Shown piece by piece: positions 1 to 10,193 of a DNA stretch of 64,000 bases (the first letter of the stretch is position 1; every line of letters begins with the position of its first letter). Both the position numbers and the translations under genes were made by a program. The notes beneath the pieces are model-generated. The model did not search any database, was not told the DNA's origin, and saw only the letters and a list, made by a program, of their open reading frames with translations. Source of the DNA: Xanthomonas cucurbitae (GTDB taxonomy: Bacteria > Pseudomonadota > Gammaproteobacteria > Xanthomonadales > Xanthomonadaceae); the NCBI RefSeq assembly GCF_002939885.1, contig NZ_MDED01000001.1:62001-126000 (forward strand), in the 5' to 3' direction.

Positions 1-101
1 TGGTCATAGGTCCGTTCGGTTACCAGTAAGGGGGGAAGTACACCGGAAACAAGCTGCCGGATTATCGCCGCAGGATGCCGGCTTGCCAAATGCCAGGGCG
101 A

Positions 102-935
102 TCAGACACCGTGTTCGAGGAAGCCGTTGCGCTTGGTGATGGTATCCAGTGCAAGCAGCGTCTCAAGCAAGGCTTCCATCTTGTCCAGCGGCCACGCATT
201 GGGTCCATCGGACAGCGCCTTGGACGGATCCGGATGGGTTTCGGCAAACAGGCCGGAGATACCGACTGCCACCGCCGCGCGCGCAAGCACCGGCACAAAT
301 TCGCGCTGGCCACCGGAGCTGCTGCCCTGCCCGCCCGGCAACTGCACCGAATGGGTGGCGTCGAACACCACCGGGCAGCCGGTGTCGCGCATCACGCTCA
401 ACGAGCGCATGTCGCTGACCAGGTTGTTGTAGCCGAACGAGGCGCCACGCTCGCAGACCATGATCTGTTCGTTGCCGGTGGACTTGGCCTTGTCCACCAC
501 CGGCTTCATGTCCCACGGCGCCAGGAACTGGCCCTTCTTGATGTTCACCGGCTTGCCGGCCGCGCAGACGTTCTTGATGAAGTCGGTCTGGCGTACCAGA
601 AACGCCGGGGTCTGCAGCACATCGACCACGGCGGCCACTTCGTTCATCGGGGTGTATTCGTGCACGTCGGTGAGCACCGGCACGCCAATCTGCCGCTTCA
701 CCTCGGCCAGCACCTTCAGGCCTTCTTCCAGGCCGGGGCCACGGAAGCTGGTGCCGGAGGTCCGGTTGGCCTTGTCGAAGCTCGACTTGAAGATGAAGTT
801 GATCCCCAGCTTGCCGGTGATCTCCTTGAGCTTGCCGGCGACATCGAGCTGCAGCTGCATCGACTCGATCACGCAGGGGCCGGCAATCAGGAACAACGGC
901 TGGTCGAGGCCGACTTCGAAGTCACACAGTTTCAT
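102..935 (-). CDS. kdsA: 2-dehydro-3-deoxyphosphooctonate aldolase (KDO-8-phosphate synthase)
   Basis: Cytoplasmic enzyme that condenses phosphoenolpyruvate with arabinose 5-phosphate to give KDO-8-phosphate, the precursor of the inner-core sugar of lipopolysaccharide. The 277-residue product has the usual family length. It begins [20 protein letters not shown] and carries the hallmark stretches IAGPCVIES near residue 18, [10 protein letters not shown] near residue 50 and [13 protein letters not shown] near residue 200. It is read from the minus strand downstream of pyrG, with about 220 bases between them that are filled with palindromic repeats. The ATG start at 935 fits the family. Confidence is high from sequence conservation. 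Confidence 0.97.
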   Translation of the reverse strand: MKLCDFEVGLDQPLFLIAGPCVIESMQLQLDVAGKLKEITGKLGINFIFKSSFDKANRTSGTSFRGPGLEEGLKVLAEVKRQIGVPVLTDVHEYTPMNEVAAVVDVLQTPAFLVRQTDFIKNVCAAGKPVNIKKGQFLAPWDMKPVVDKAKSTGNEQIMVCERGASFGYNNLVSDMRSLSVMRDTGCPVVFDATHSVQLPGGQGSSSGGQREFVPVLARAAVAVGISGLFAETHPDPSKALSDGPNAWPLDKMEALLETLLALDTITKRNGFLEHGV

Positions 936-956
936 CAGATCACCTGTTGATTAAAG

Positions 957-992
957 CCCCTCTCCCGCCGGGAGAGGGGTAGGGGTGAGGGT
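957..992. repeat. Intergenic palindrome, C-rich/G-rich dispersed element
   Basis: Positions 957-967 (CCCCTCTCCCG) and 969-979 (CGGGAGAGGGG) form a perfect 11-base inverted repeat around one base, followed by TAGGGGTGAGGGT. The reverse complement of this arrangement recurs near 12371-12405. It lies between pyrG and kdsA and could act as a transcript-stabilising or terminating hairpin, but it has no T-run. Confidence 0.7.
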
Positions 993-1084
993 GCGAAGTA
1001 CTGCTGAAGCAAAATGGTTTGCCCTGGCTGGCGCGTAGCGACGCGTTCGTCATGGCTGCCATCTTCCAGTGCGTTGCGGCGCAC

Positions 1085-1151
1085 CCTCATCCGCCCCTTC
1101 AGGGCACCTTCTCCCCATAAAGGGGACCGAGGTCCCAAGGGGAGAAGGGAC
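1085..1151. repeat. Dispersed intergenic palindromic repeat, copy A
   Basis: Arms CCTTCTCCCC (1107-1116) and GGGGAGAAGG (1139-1148) form a long hairpin just past the pyrG stop codon. An inner GGGACC/GGTCCC pair is also present. The same 67-base arrangement, starting CCTCATCCGCCCC, recurs with a few differences at 5485-5551. Non-coding repeats of this type are common in Xanthomonas intergenic DNA, which is prior knowledge and was not tested here. Confidence 0.75.
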
Positions 1152-1154
1152 TGC

Positions 1155-2849
<1,695 letters not shown>

Positions 2850-2937
2850 TTAACGGGTGACGGGCGAATGCCCAAGGGTTGCGTGATGACCAGGTCATCC
2901 CGCGCGGCTGGAGCAGCGACAAACAACCGCAAATGCA

Positions 2938-2963
2938 GACGCCCCGGCCTGAGCCGGGGCGTC
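2938..2963 (-). terminator. GC-rich hairpin after the small periplasmic protein gene
   Basis: GACGCCCCGGC (2938-2948) and GCCGGGGCGTC (2953-2963) make a perfect 11-base stem with a four-base loop. It sits about 30 bases past the stop of the 2992-3234 gene and before pyrG on the same strand. The downstream T-tract is weak, so it may be a termination or mRNA-stabilising hairpin. Confidence 0.6.
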
Positions 2964-2991
2964 GATGGTGCAAGGTGCCGGTGCGCGTGGA

Positions 2992-3234
2992 TCAGGGCGC
3001 CGGCTTTTCCTCTTCTTCTTCCTCGCGCGGGGCGCTGTCGGCCTTGGGCTTCTGCGCGGCGGCGGCGGCGCGGCGCTCGGCCTTGCGCTCGGCTTCGGTC
3101 TTGGCCTTGGCGTCGTCGGCCTTTTGCGCGGTAGCGCCCTGCCCGGTCTGCTGCGGGGCGGCCTGGGCCAGCGCGGGCAATGCCGCCACGGCGGCCGCAC
3201 CCAGGGTGAGCATCAGCATCTGTTTGAACTTCAT
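2992..3234 (-). CDS. Small secreted Ala/Lys/Glu-rich protein, function unknown
   Basis: An 80-residue protein with a clear Sec signal peptide: MKFKQMLMLTLGAAAVAALP followed by an ALAQA-type cleavage site near residue 25. The mature part is highly charged and low in complexity. It is rich in Ala, Lys, Glu and Arg and ends in a run of six glutamates before KPAP. It is therefore probably periplasmic and disordered. The start is supported by a purine-rich GGAGGACACC just upstream. It is not in an obvious operon: a hairpin separates it from pyrG, and parE diverges. I do not recognise a characterised family. The coding call rests on the signal peptide and strand bias. Confidence 0.75.
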   Translation of the reverse strand: MKFKQMLMLTLGAAAVAALPALAQAAPQQTGQGATAQKADDAKAKTEAERKAERRAAAAAQKPKADSAPREEEEEEKPAP

Positions 3235-3396
3235 GGTGTCCTCCGGTTCGGTCACATCCCTAAGGTGGGGACGTTCGGCTCCGAAACCAACGCCAGGGTA
3301 GCCACGCGCACCCAGCCCTGCACTGAACGCCTGCCACGTGCAAAAAGTCGCCCCAGCCCGCACACTTGCGCGTCGTTTCACGTGCCAACGAGATGC

Positions 3397-5286
3397 ATGA
3401 ACACCCGTTATAACGCCGCCGATATTGAAGTGCTGTCGGGCCTGGACCCGGTCAAACGCCGCCCGGGCATGTACACCGACACCGCGCGCCCGAACCATCT
3501 GGCGCAGGAAGTCATCGACAACTCCGTCGACGAGGCGCTCGCTGGCCACGCCAGGCAGGTCGAAGTCACCCTGTACAAGGATGGCAGCTGCGAGGTGTCC
3601 GACGACGGCCGCGGCATGCCGGTGGACATCCATCCGGAAGAGAAGATTCCGGGCGTGGAACTGATCCTGACCCGCCTGCATGCCGGCGGCAAGTTCAACA
3701 ACCGTAACTACACCTTCTCCGGCGGCCTGCACGGCGTGGGCGTGAGCGTGGTCAATGCGCTCTCGACCAAGGTCGAGCTGTTCATCAAGCGCGAAGGCAG
3801 CGAGCACCGCATGGAGTTCCGCGATGGCAACGCCGCCTCCAAGCTCGAAGTGGTCGGCACCGTCGGCAAGAAGAACACCGGCACGCGGCTGCGCTTCTGG
3901 GCCGACCCGAAGTATTTCGATACGCCCAAATTCAATGTGCGCGCACTGCGCCACCTGTTGCGCGCCAAGGCCGTGCTGTGCCCCGGCCTGACCGTCAAGC
4001 TGCATGACGAGGCCACCGGCGAGCAGGACAGCTGGTATTTCGAGAACGGTCTGCGTGACTACCTCAAGGGCGAGATGGCCCAGCACGAGTTGCTGCCGGC
4101 CGAGCTGTTCGTGGGCAGCCTGAAGAAGGACACCGAGATCGTCGACTGGGCCGCAGCCTGGGTGCCGGAAGGCGAGCTGGTGCAGGAAAGCTACGTCAAC
4201 CTGATTCCCACCGCGCAGCACGGCACCCACGTCAACGGCCTGCGTTCGGGCCTGACCGATGCGCTGCGCGAGTTCTGCGACTTCCGCAACCTGCTGCCGC
4301 GCGGAGTCAAGCTGGCGCCGGAAGATGTGTGGGACCGGGTCACTTTCGTGCTCAGCCTGAAGATGACCGACCCGCAGTTCTCCGGGCAGACCAAGGAGCG
4401 GCTGTCCTCGCGCCAGGCCGCCGGCTTCATCGAAGGCGCCGCACACGATGCCTTCAGCCTGTATCTCAACCAGAACGTGGAGATCGGCGAGAAGATCGCG
4501 CAGATCGCCATCGACCGCGCCAGTGCGCGCCTGAAGACCGAAAAGCAGATCGTCCGCAAGAAGGTCACCCAGGGCCCGGCCCTGCCCGGCAAGCTGGCCG
4601 ACTGCATCAGCCAGGACCTGTCGCGCACCGAGCTGTTCCTGGTGGAAGGCGATTCGGCCGGCGGCTCGGCCAAGCAGGCGCGCGACAAGGACTTCCAGGC
4701 GATCCTGCCGCTGCGCGGCAAGATCCTCAACACCTGGGAAGTGGCCTCAGGCAGCGTGCTGGCCTCGGAGGAAGTGCACAACCTGGCGATCGCGATCGGC
4801 TGCGATCCGGGCAAGGACGACATTACCGGGCTGCGCTACGGCAAGGTGGTGATCCTGGCCGACGCCGACTCCGATGGCCTGCATATCGCCACGCTGCTGA
4901 CCGCGCTGTTCCTGCAGCATTTCCCCGCCCTGGTGGCGGCCGGCCACGTGTTCGTGGCGATGCCGCCGCTGTTCCGCGTGGACGTGGGCAAGCAGGTGTT
5001 CTACGCGCTGGACGAAGAAGAAAAGACCACGCTGCTGGACAAGATCGCGCGCGAAAAAATGAAGGGCCAGATCAGCGTCACCCGCTTCAAGGGCCTGGGC
5101 GAGATGAACCCGCAGCAGCTGCGCGAATCCACCATCCACCCGGATACGCGCCGGCTGGTGCAGCTGACCATCGACGATGGCGAGCAGACCCGTTCGCTGA
5201 TGGACATGCTGCTGGCCAAGAAGCGCGCGGGCGACCGCAAGCAGTGGCTGGAGAGCAAGGGCGATCTAGCTTCGTTGGAAGTTTGA
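3397..5286 (+). CDS. parE: DNA topoisomerase IV subunit B
   Basis: ATPase subunit of topoisomerase IV, which decatenates daughter chromosomes together with ParC. The 629-residue length fits ParE rather than the longer GyrB. Visible motifs are VKRRPGMYTD, the GHKL ATP-site segments DNSVDEALAGHA and DDGRGMPVDIH, and GGLHGVGVSVVNALS. The Toprim motifs EGDSAGGSAKQARDKDFQAI and DADSDGLHIATLL follow, and the C-terminus has RFKGLGEMNPQQL. The reading frame is open further upstream, but the family starts at MNTRYNAADIEVLSGLDPVK, so ATG 3397 was chosen. It is monocistronic here, followed by repeat-rich DNA. Confidence 0.97.
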   Translation: MNTRYNAADIEVLSGLDPVKRRPGMYTDTARPNHLAQEVIDNSVDEALAGHARQVEVTLYKDGSCEVSDDGRGMPVDIHPEEKIPGVELILTRLHAGGKFNNRNYTFSGGLHGVGVSVVNALSTKVELFIKREGSEHRMEFRDGNAASKLEVVGTVGKKNTGTRLRFWADPKYFDTPKFNVRALRHLLRAKAVLCPGLTVKLHDEATGEQDSWYFENGLRDYLKGEMAQHELLPAELFVGSLKKDTEIVDWAAAWVPEGELVQESYVNLIPTAQHGTHVNGLRSGLTDALREFCDFRNLLPRGVKLAPEDVWDRVTFVLSLKMTDPQFSGQTKERLSSRQAAGFIEGAAHDAFSLYLNQNVEIGEKIAQIAIDRASARLKTEKQIVRKKVTQGPALPGKLADCISQDLSRTELFLVEGDSAGGSAKQARDKDFQAILPLRGKILNTWEVASGSVLASEEVHNLAIAIGCDPGKDDITGLRYGKVVILADADSDGLHIATLLTALFLQHFPALVAAGHVFVAMPPLFRVDVGKQVFYALDEEEKTTLLDKIAREKMKGQISVTRFKGLGEMNPQQLRESTIHPDTRRLVQLTIDDGEQTRSLMDMLLAKKRAGDRKQWLESKGDLASLEV

Positions 5287-5700
5287 GGACACCGGAAGTT
5301 TTAAACGCCCGAGTAGCAAAAGCCCTTCCCCCAATGGGGCGAGAAGGCACGGGTTGCGCGCCACTGGCGCGCGTGCCTTGGAGCGCCCGCGCTGCGAGCG
5401 CTGGCCGGGGCGCGGAGCGGGGGTTGGGGTGAGGGGACGGGCGTAGCCACTCGTGAAGTGGGGAGCACGAGGCTTCGCCCATCCCCTCATCCGCCCCCGC
5501 GGGGCACCTTCTCCTCCATAAAGGAGGACAACGTCCCGAGAGGGAGAAGGACGTACTGTCGGTCGGCACTCACTTCAGCGGATCGCAGAAATCCGCCTCG
5601 CTTACCACCTCGTTGCACGCGACACCCCTGCCTTTCTGCACATTGACCAGGCTCTGCCGTGGACTAGCATCAGCACTCCCCTGTTCCGGCGTCGACACCC
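5287..5700. other. Intergenic stretch without a gene, repeat-rich
   Basis: This stretch of 414 bases lies between parE and the carboxypeptidase-like gene. It holds palindromic repeat copy B at 5485-5551 and a related G-rich segment (GGGGGTTGGGGTGAGGGG near 5418-5436). I see no convincing coding sequence or classical terminator with a T-run. Confidence 0.7.
5485..5551. repeat. Dispersed intergenic palindromic repeat, copy B
   Basis: It has the same layout as the copy at 1085-1151: CCTCATCCGCCCC, GGGGCACCTTCTCC, CATAAAGG, GTCCC, GGGAGAAGGA. The arms CCTTCTC and GAGAAGG can pair. The two copies are in the same orientation and differ at scattered positions, mostly in compensating pairs. Confidence 0.75.
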
Positions 5701-7215
5701 ATGCCCTTCTTTCTCCGCGCCAGCCTGCTGGCCTGCGTCCTGCTTAGCGGGGCGGCGCTGGCGTCCGCGCCAGATAAAGACGATCGTAAAAGCGACTCCA
5801 ACAGCGAGGCGAAACCCGATGCATCGGCGTCCAGGCCTGCGCCGTTGCCGGCCGATGCCAGCGTGCGCCAGAGCACGCGTGTGGCCGGCCGGACGCTGAA
5901 TTACACCGCCACCGTCGGCACGCTGCCGGTACGCGATGCACAGGGCAAGACCACCGGCGAGGTGGTCTTTACCGCCTACACCGTGGATGGCAAGGATCGC
6001 CCGGTGACCTTTGCATTGAATGGCGGTCCGGGCGCGGCGTCGGTGTATTTGAATCTGGGTGCGATCGGACCGAAGGTGGTCGGGTTCGGTGCCGAAGGCA
6101 ACAGCGCCTCCGCACCGGCCACCTTGCGTGACAACCCGGGCACCTGGCTGGATTTCACCGACCTGGTGTTCATCGACCCGGTCGGCACCGGCTTCAGCCG
6201 CGCGCTGATCGGTGACGACGCGGCCAAGAAGCAGTTTTACAACCCGCAGGCGGATGTGGAATACCTCTCGCGCGTGATCTACGACTGGCTGCTCAAGAAT
6301 CGCCGCCTGCAGACGCGCAAGTATCTGGTCGGCGAAAGCTATGGCGGCTTCCGCGGCCCGCGCATCACCCACTTTCTGCAGACCCGCCTGGGCGTGGCGA
6401 TGAATGGCGTGGTGCTGGTCTCGCCGTATCTGAATCCGACGCTGGACGACAACGGCGATGTCTCGCCGCTGGCGTGGATGCTGACGCTGCCCTCGATCGC
6501 TGCTGCACACCTGGAGCGTCAGGGTCAGCTCAGTGACAGCGCAATGCACCAGGTCATCGACTACACGCGCGGTGACTACGCGGTGACGCTGATGAAGGGC
6601 CGTACCGATCCACAGGCCACCGAGGCCATGCTGCAACAGGTCACGCGCATGACCGGACTGGATCCAGCCTATGTGCGCCGCTCCGGTGGCAGGCTGGAAA
6701 CCCAGGCGTATCTGCGCGAGGTGTTTCGCGACAAGGGCGAGCTGGGCAGCCGCTACGATTCCAACGTGACCGCGTTCGATCCGTTCCCCAACGACCCGGC
6801 GCAGCGCGCCAACGACCCGTTGCTGGATAGTGTCATTGCCCCGACCACCACCGCGATGGTGGACTTCGTCACCCGCGTGGTCGGCTGGAAGATCGATGCG
6901 CGCTATCAAGCCCTCAATTACGACATCAATGCCTTGTGGAATTGGGAAGACGAACAACGCAAGGGCGCGGTCACCCAGTTGCGCCAGTCGGTGGCGATCG
7001 ACCCCCAGCTGCGCGTGCTGATCGCGCATGGATGGAACGATCTCTCCTGCCCGTTCATGGGTTCGGTGCTCACCGTGGACCAGATGCCGGTCATGGGCAG
7101 CGATCCCACACGCGTGCAGGTGCGCGAGTATCCGGGTGGCCATATGTTCTACAGCCGCGCAGCCAGCCAGGCCGCGTTCCGCAACGACGTCAAGGCGATG
7201 TACGAAACGCGCTGA
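5701..7215 (+). CDS. Secreted S10 serine carboxypeptidase-like peptidase
   Basis: A 504-residue protein with a signal peptide (MPFFLRASLLACVLLSGAALA), so it is exported. It has the alpha/beta-hydrolase layout of peptidase family S10. FALNGGPGAASVYLNLGAIGP (residues about 104-124) resembles the oxyanion-forming NGGPG segment. VFIDPVGTGFSRA follows, then VGESYGGFRGPR with the nucleophilic serine near residue 216. C-terminally, LIAHGWNDLSCP and EYPGGHMFY supply the likely Asp and His. Family members release C-terminal amino acids from peptides. Its natural substrate is not evident, and the gene stands alone between repeats and a convergent gene. Confidence 0.88.
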   Translation: MPFFLRASLLACVLLSGAALASAPDKDDRKSDSNSEAKPDASASRPAPLPADASVRQSTRVAGRTLNYTATVGTLPVRDAQGKTTGEVVFTAYTVDGKDRPVTFALNGGPGAASVYLNLGAIGPKVVGFGAEGNSASAPATLRDNPGTWLDFTDLVFIDPVGTGFSRALIGDDAAKKQFYNPQADVEYLSRVIYDWLLKNRRLQTRKYLVGESYGGFRGPRITHFLQTRLGVAMNGVVLVSPYLNPTLDDNGDVSPLAWMLTLPSIAAAHLERQGQLSDSAMHQVIDYTRGDYAVTLMKGRTDPQATEAMLQQVTRMTGLDPAYVRRSGGRLETQAYLREVFRDKGELGSRYDSNVTAFDPFPNDPAQRANDPLLDSVIAPTTTAMVDFVTRVVGWKIDARYQALNYDINALWNWEDEQRKGAVTQLRQSVAIDPQLRVLIAHGWNDLSCPFMGSVLTVDQMPVMGSDPTRVQVREYPGGHMFYSRAASQAAFRNDVKAMYETR

Positions 7216-7292
7216 GCGTAGCCATCGCCGGCCGCACACGCGGCTGGCGACGCATCACGACGCACCAGCCGTTACGAATCCCCAATCCCGAA

Positions 7293-8057
7293 TCACAACG
7301 CACCAGGCTCGCTCGCCTTCACGTTCCAGCCCAGCCATTGGTAAAGCTGATAGCGCGCGATGCCCAGGTACTCGTGCAGGGCCACATCGGCCAGGGTGAA
7401 GTTGTAGCTCTGCGGCAGGATCGACCACGAGGCGGTCAGCCAATCGGCGCGTACCGGAACCGCATCGATGCCGAAGTGGCGGAAGTACAGCGCGGCGCGA
7501 CGCAAATGGGTGGCCGAGGACACCAGCACGATGCGATCGGGCCGATACGCGCGCAGCAGCGGTTGACTGAACTGGGCGTTCTGCCAGGTGTTCATACTGG
7601 ACGGCTCCATGATGAGGTCCGCGCGGTCGATCCCCAGCCCGATCAGCACGCGCTGGTACACCACCGCCTCCGATAGGCCCAGGCCGCGCGCATCGCCGCC
7701 ACTGATCTCGATCTTGCAGTCGCCACCGCCGTGGCGGCACTGCTGGTACAGCCGCGCCGCCTCGACGATGCGGCCATAGGCGAACAGATTGGCCTCGGCC
7801 ACCGCATCCCTGCCCTCCGGCCGCACCGTACCGGCGCCGAGCAGCACAATGACGTTGCGCGCACCCCAGTCATTGAAATCGTTGACTCCGGTGCGCTGCA
7901 GGTGTTGCAGCATCCACGATGGCAGCGGACCGCAGCCCACCGCCAACACCAGCACCAGTGCAATCGCGCCCAGCGCGCGGGAAAACCGCCTGAGGCCGCG
8001 GCGATCGATCCACCAGCCGAGCCCGAACAACACGCATACCAATGCCAGCATCATCAA
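7293..8057 (-). CDS. YdcF/DUF218-family membrane-anchored protein
   Basis: A 254-residue protein with an N-terminal membrane segment (MMMLALVCVLFGLGWW, then ALVLVLAVGCGPLPSW) and a DUF218/YdcF domain. The domain signatures are VIVLLGAGTVRPEGRDAV, KIEISGGDARGLGLSEA, EPSSMNTWQNAQFSQPLL and VLVSSATHLRRAALYF. In other bacteria members of this family (SanA, ElyC, YdcF) are linked to envelope integrity and peptidoglycan, but the exact reaction is not established. It is convergent with the carboxypeptidase gene and lies about 100 bases from pit on the same strand. Function is inferred from family only. Confidence 0.85.
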   Translation of the reverse strand: MMMLALVCVLFGLGWWIDRRGLRRFSRALGAIALVLVLAVGCGPLPSWMLQHLQRTGVNDFNDWGARNVIVLLGAGTVRPEGRDAVAEANLFAYGRIVEAARLYQQCRHGGGDCKIEISGGDARGLGLSEAVVYQRVLIGLGIDRADLIMEPSSMNTWQNAQFSQPLLRAYRPDRIVLVSSATHLRRAALYFRHFGIDAVPVRADWLTASWSILPQSYNFTLADVALHEYLGIARYQLYQWLGWNVKASEPGAL

Positions 8058-8161
8058 GAAGGGTCTCGCTCAAAGCGCGCCGGCTGTCCCGCCCACACGC
8101 AGGGTCTACACCAGATATCGCCACAGGGTGATCGCGGCGCATGACCGCACCGCGACACCAC

Positions 8162-9289
8162 TCAGGTCCAGCCGAACAGCTCGAAGGCACGCAGGATCAG
8201 GTACGCCACGCCGCCGGCAGCGGGAATGGTGAGGATCCACGCCCAGACGATGCGCTCGATCACGCCCAGGCGCAGCGAGCGCGGATTCTTGGCAAAGCCC
8301 ACACCCATGATGGCAGTGGAGATGCTGTGGGTGGTGGACACCGGCATGCCGAAATGCGCCGCCATGGTCAGCACGGTGGCCGAGCTGGTTTCGGCGGCGA
8401 AGCCATGGATGGGATGCAGTTTGACCATCTTGTGGCCGAGCGTCTTGATGATCTTCCAGCCGCCGGACGCGGTACCGGCGGCCATCACCACCGCGCAGGT
8501 CAACACGATCCACATCGGGATGCCGTCGCCGGCCGCCAGGCCGGTGCCCGGATGCAGGAAGGCCAGCCAGCTGGGCAGATTGTCCAGCGCACCGGCCGAC
8601 TGCGCGCCGATCAGGGTCATGGCGATGATGCCCATGGTCTTCTGCGCATCGTTATGGCCGTGCGCGTAGCCCATGTATGCAGCCGAAGCGATCTGTGCCT
8701 TGCCGAAGAAGGCGTTGACCCAGCGCGGCCGTGCCAGCCGCCCGATCGGGCCGCCCAGCCTGGACATGCCGGCGATGATCGCCCACAGCAGCACCATCAC
8801 CACGATGCCGAGCAGGAAACCGGCGATCGGCGAGGTAATCATCGGCACGAACACCTTCCACAACAGGCCCTTGTTCTTGGCCCAGTTGCCGATGTTCTCC
8901 GACCAGATCAACGCATCCCAGTTGTTGTGCGCAGCGGCCAGCCCGGCGCCGCACAGGCCACCGATCAGGGCATGCGAGGACGAGGACGGCAAGCCTTTCC
9001 ACCAGGTGATGAGGTTCCAGATGATGCCGCCCAACAGCGCGCACAGGATCACCTGTGGAGTGACATCCACCACGTTGGTGTTGAGCAGCCCCGAGGCGAT
9101 GGTCAGCGCCACCGCCGTGCCGGTGAGGGCGCCGATCAGGTTCATGCCAGCGGCCAGCATCACCGCCCAGCCCGGCGAGAGCACCTTGGTGGCGACCACG
9201 GTGGCGATGGAGTTGGCGGTGTCGTGGAAGCCGTTGATGAACTCGAACACCAACGCGGCCAGGATCACCACCAGGACAAGGGTAAGCAC
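8162..9289 (-). CDS. pitA: Inorganic phosphate transporter, PiT family
   Basis: Low-affinity phosphate permease of the inner membrane. The 375-residue protein has about ten hydrophobic segments. It carries the PiT signatures FEFINGFHDTANSIATVVAT near residue 15 and YMGYAHGHNDAQKTMGIIAM near residue 210, and later FAAETSSATVLTMAAHFGMPVSTTH. It starts with GTG at 9289, preceded by GAGG nine bases upstream. It follows the DUF47 gene with a nine-base gap, the usual Pit/DUF47 pairing, so the two are surely co-transcribed. Confidence 0.95.
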   Translation of the reverse strand: MLTLVLVVILAALVFEFINGFHDTANSIATVVATKVLSPGWAVMLAAGMNLIGALTGTAVALTIASGLLNTNVVDVTPQVILCALLGGIIWNLITWWKGLPSSSSHALIGGLCGAGLAAAHNNWDALIWSENIGNWAKNKGLLWKVFVPMITSPIAGFLLGIVVMVLLWAIIAGMSRLGGPIGRLARPRWVNAFFGKAQIASAAYMGYAHGHNDAQKTMGIIAMTLIGAQSAGALDNLPSWLAFLHPGTGLAAGDGIPMWIVLTCAVVMAAGTASGGWKIIKTLGHKMVKLHPIHGFAAETSSATVLTMAAHFGMPVSTTHSISTAIMGVGFAKNPRSLRLGVIERIVWAWILTIPAAGGVAYLILRAFELFGWT

Positions 9290-9298
9290 GCGGCGGCC

Positions 9299-9925
9299 TC
9301 AGCTGTTCTTCAACACGATCTGGTACACCACCACCCCTGCCTCGCGGCAACGGTCGATGGCTTTTTCCAGGATCTCGAAGAACTCCTTGAGCAGGAACAT
9401 CTGCAGGGTGTCCAGCCGGCCGGAATAGATGTCGCGGTACAGCTCCAGCATCAGCCGGTCGGCTTCGTTCTCGAGCATGCGCAGCTTGTCGTTGAGCGCG
9501 GTCATGCGATCGATGTTCATGCGCGGCAGCTCGTCGACCATCTCCACCACCACCGCGGCCGCCTGCTCCAGCATCGCTGCGCGCGGGGCGAAATCGATGT
9601 GTTCCAGGTGCTTGGTCGCCAGCGAATAGCGATCGGCGAACTTTTCGACCTGCTTGGGAATCTTGTACAGCGCCGAACCCAGCGCTTCGATGTCTTCGCG
9701 CTCGATCGGGGTCATGAAGCTGTCTACCAGGGCCTGGCCGATCTTGTCGGAGGCCGCGCGTTCGCGCAGGCGGGCGAGCTTGAAGGCGTCCAGCGCGGGC
9801 TGCCGGTCGGACTCGCGCATCATGGCGTGCAAGGCCTTGGTGCTGTCGTAGGCGGCCTGCGCCGCTTCGTTCAGGAGCGAATAGAACTGCTTGCCGGAAC
9901 CGAAGATGGTCTGCAACGAGAACAT
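9299..9925 (-). CDS. DUF47-family (PhoU-like) phosphate transport accessory protein
   Basis: A 208-residue all-helical protein starting MFSLQTIFGSGKQFYSLLNE. It has the paired helical repeats typical of DUF47/PhoU-like proteins (EREDIEALGSALYKIPKQVEKF, then LRMLENEADRLMLELYRDIYSG). Such proteins are encoded with Pit transporters and are thought to modulate phosphate uptake. Here pitA begins nine bases downstream. The frame is open for 76 codons upstream, but the family start and the ATG at 9925 decide the call. Confidence 0.93.
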   Translation of the reverse strand: MFSLQTIFGSGKQFYSLLNEAAQAAYDSTKALHAMMRESDRQPALDAFKLARLRERAASDKIGQALVDSFMTPIEREDIEALGSALYKIPKQVEKFADRYSLATKHLEHIDFAPRAAMLEQAAAVVVEMVDELPRMNIDRMTALNDKLRMLENEADRLMLELYRDIYSGRLDTLQMFLLKEFFEILEKAIDRCREAGVVVYQIVLKNS

Positions 9926-10193
9926 GGGTGGAGAACTTCCTGCCGTCGAGGGAGGACGGCACCAAGGGCGAATTATGACCGTTCCATGACCTGTCTGGGT
10001 ATCTCGATGCCGCCGAGCGCCTTCACACCGGCATTTCCCGGCGCCAACCACCCTGTGGTTTGCTACCATGCCCCCGCGCCTCGACAGGCGCACCCTATGG
10101 ACGACGACCCTAATCCCCCCGCTTGCCGCCCCGCCCCAGCGCGCGCCGGCCATCGCCGTGCACCCCCGCCCTCCTCTTCACTGACCGGGGACT

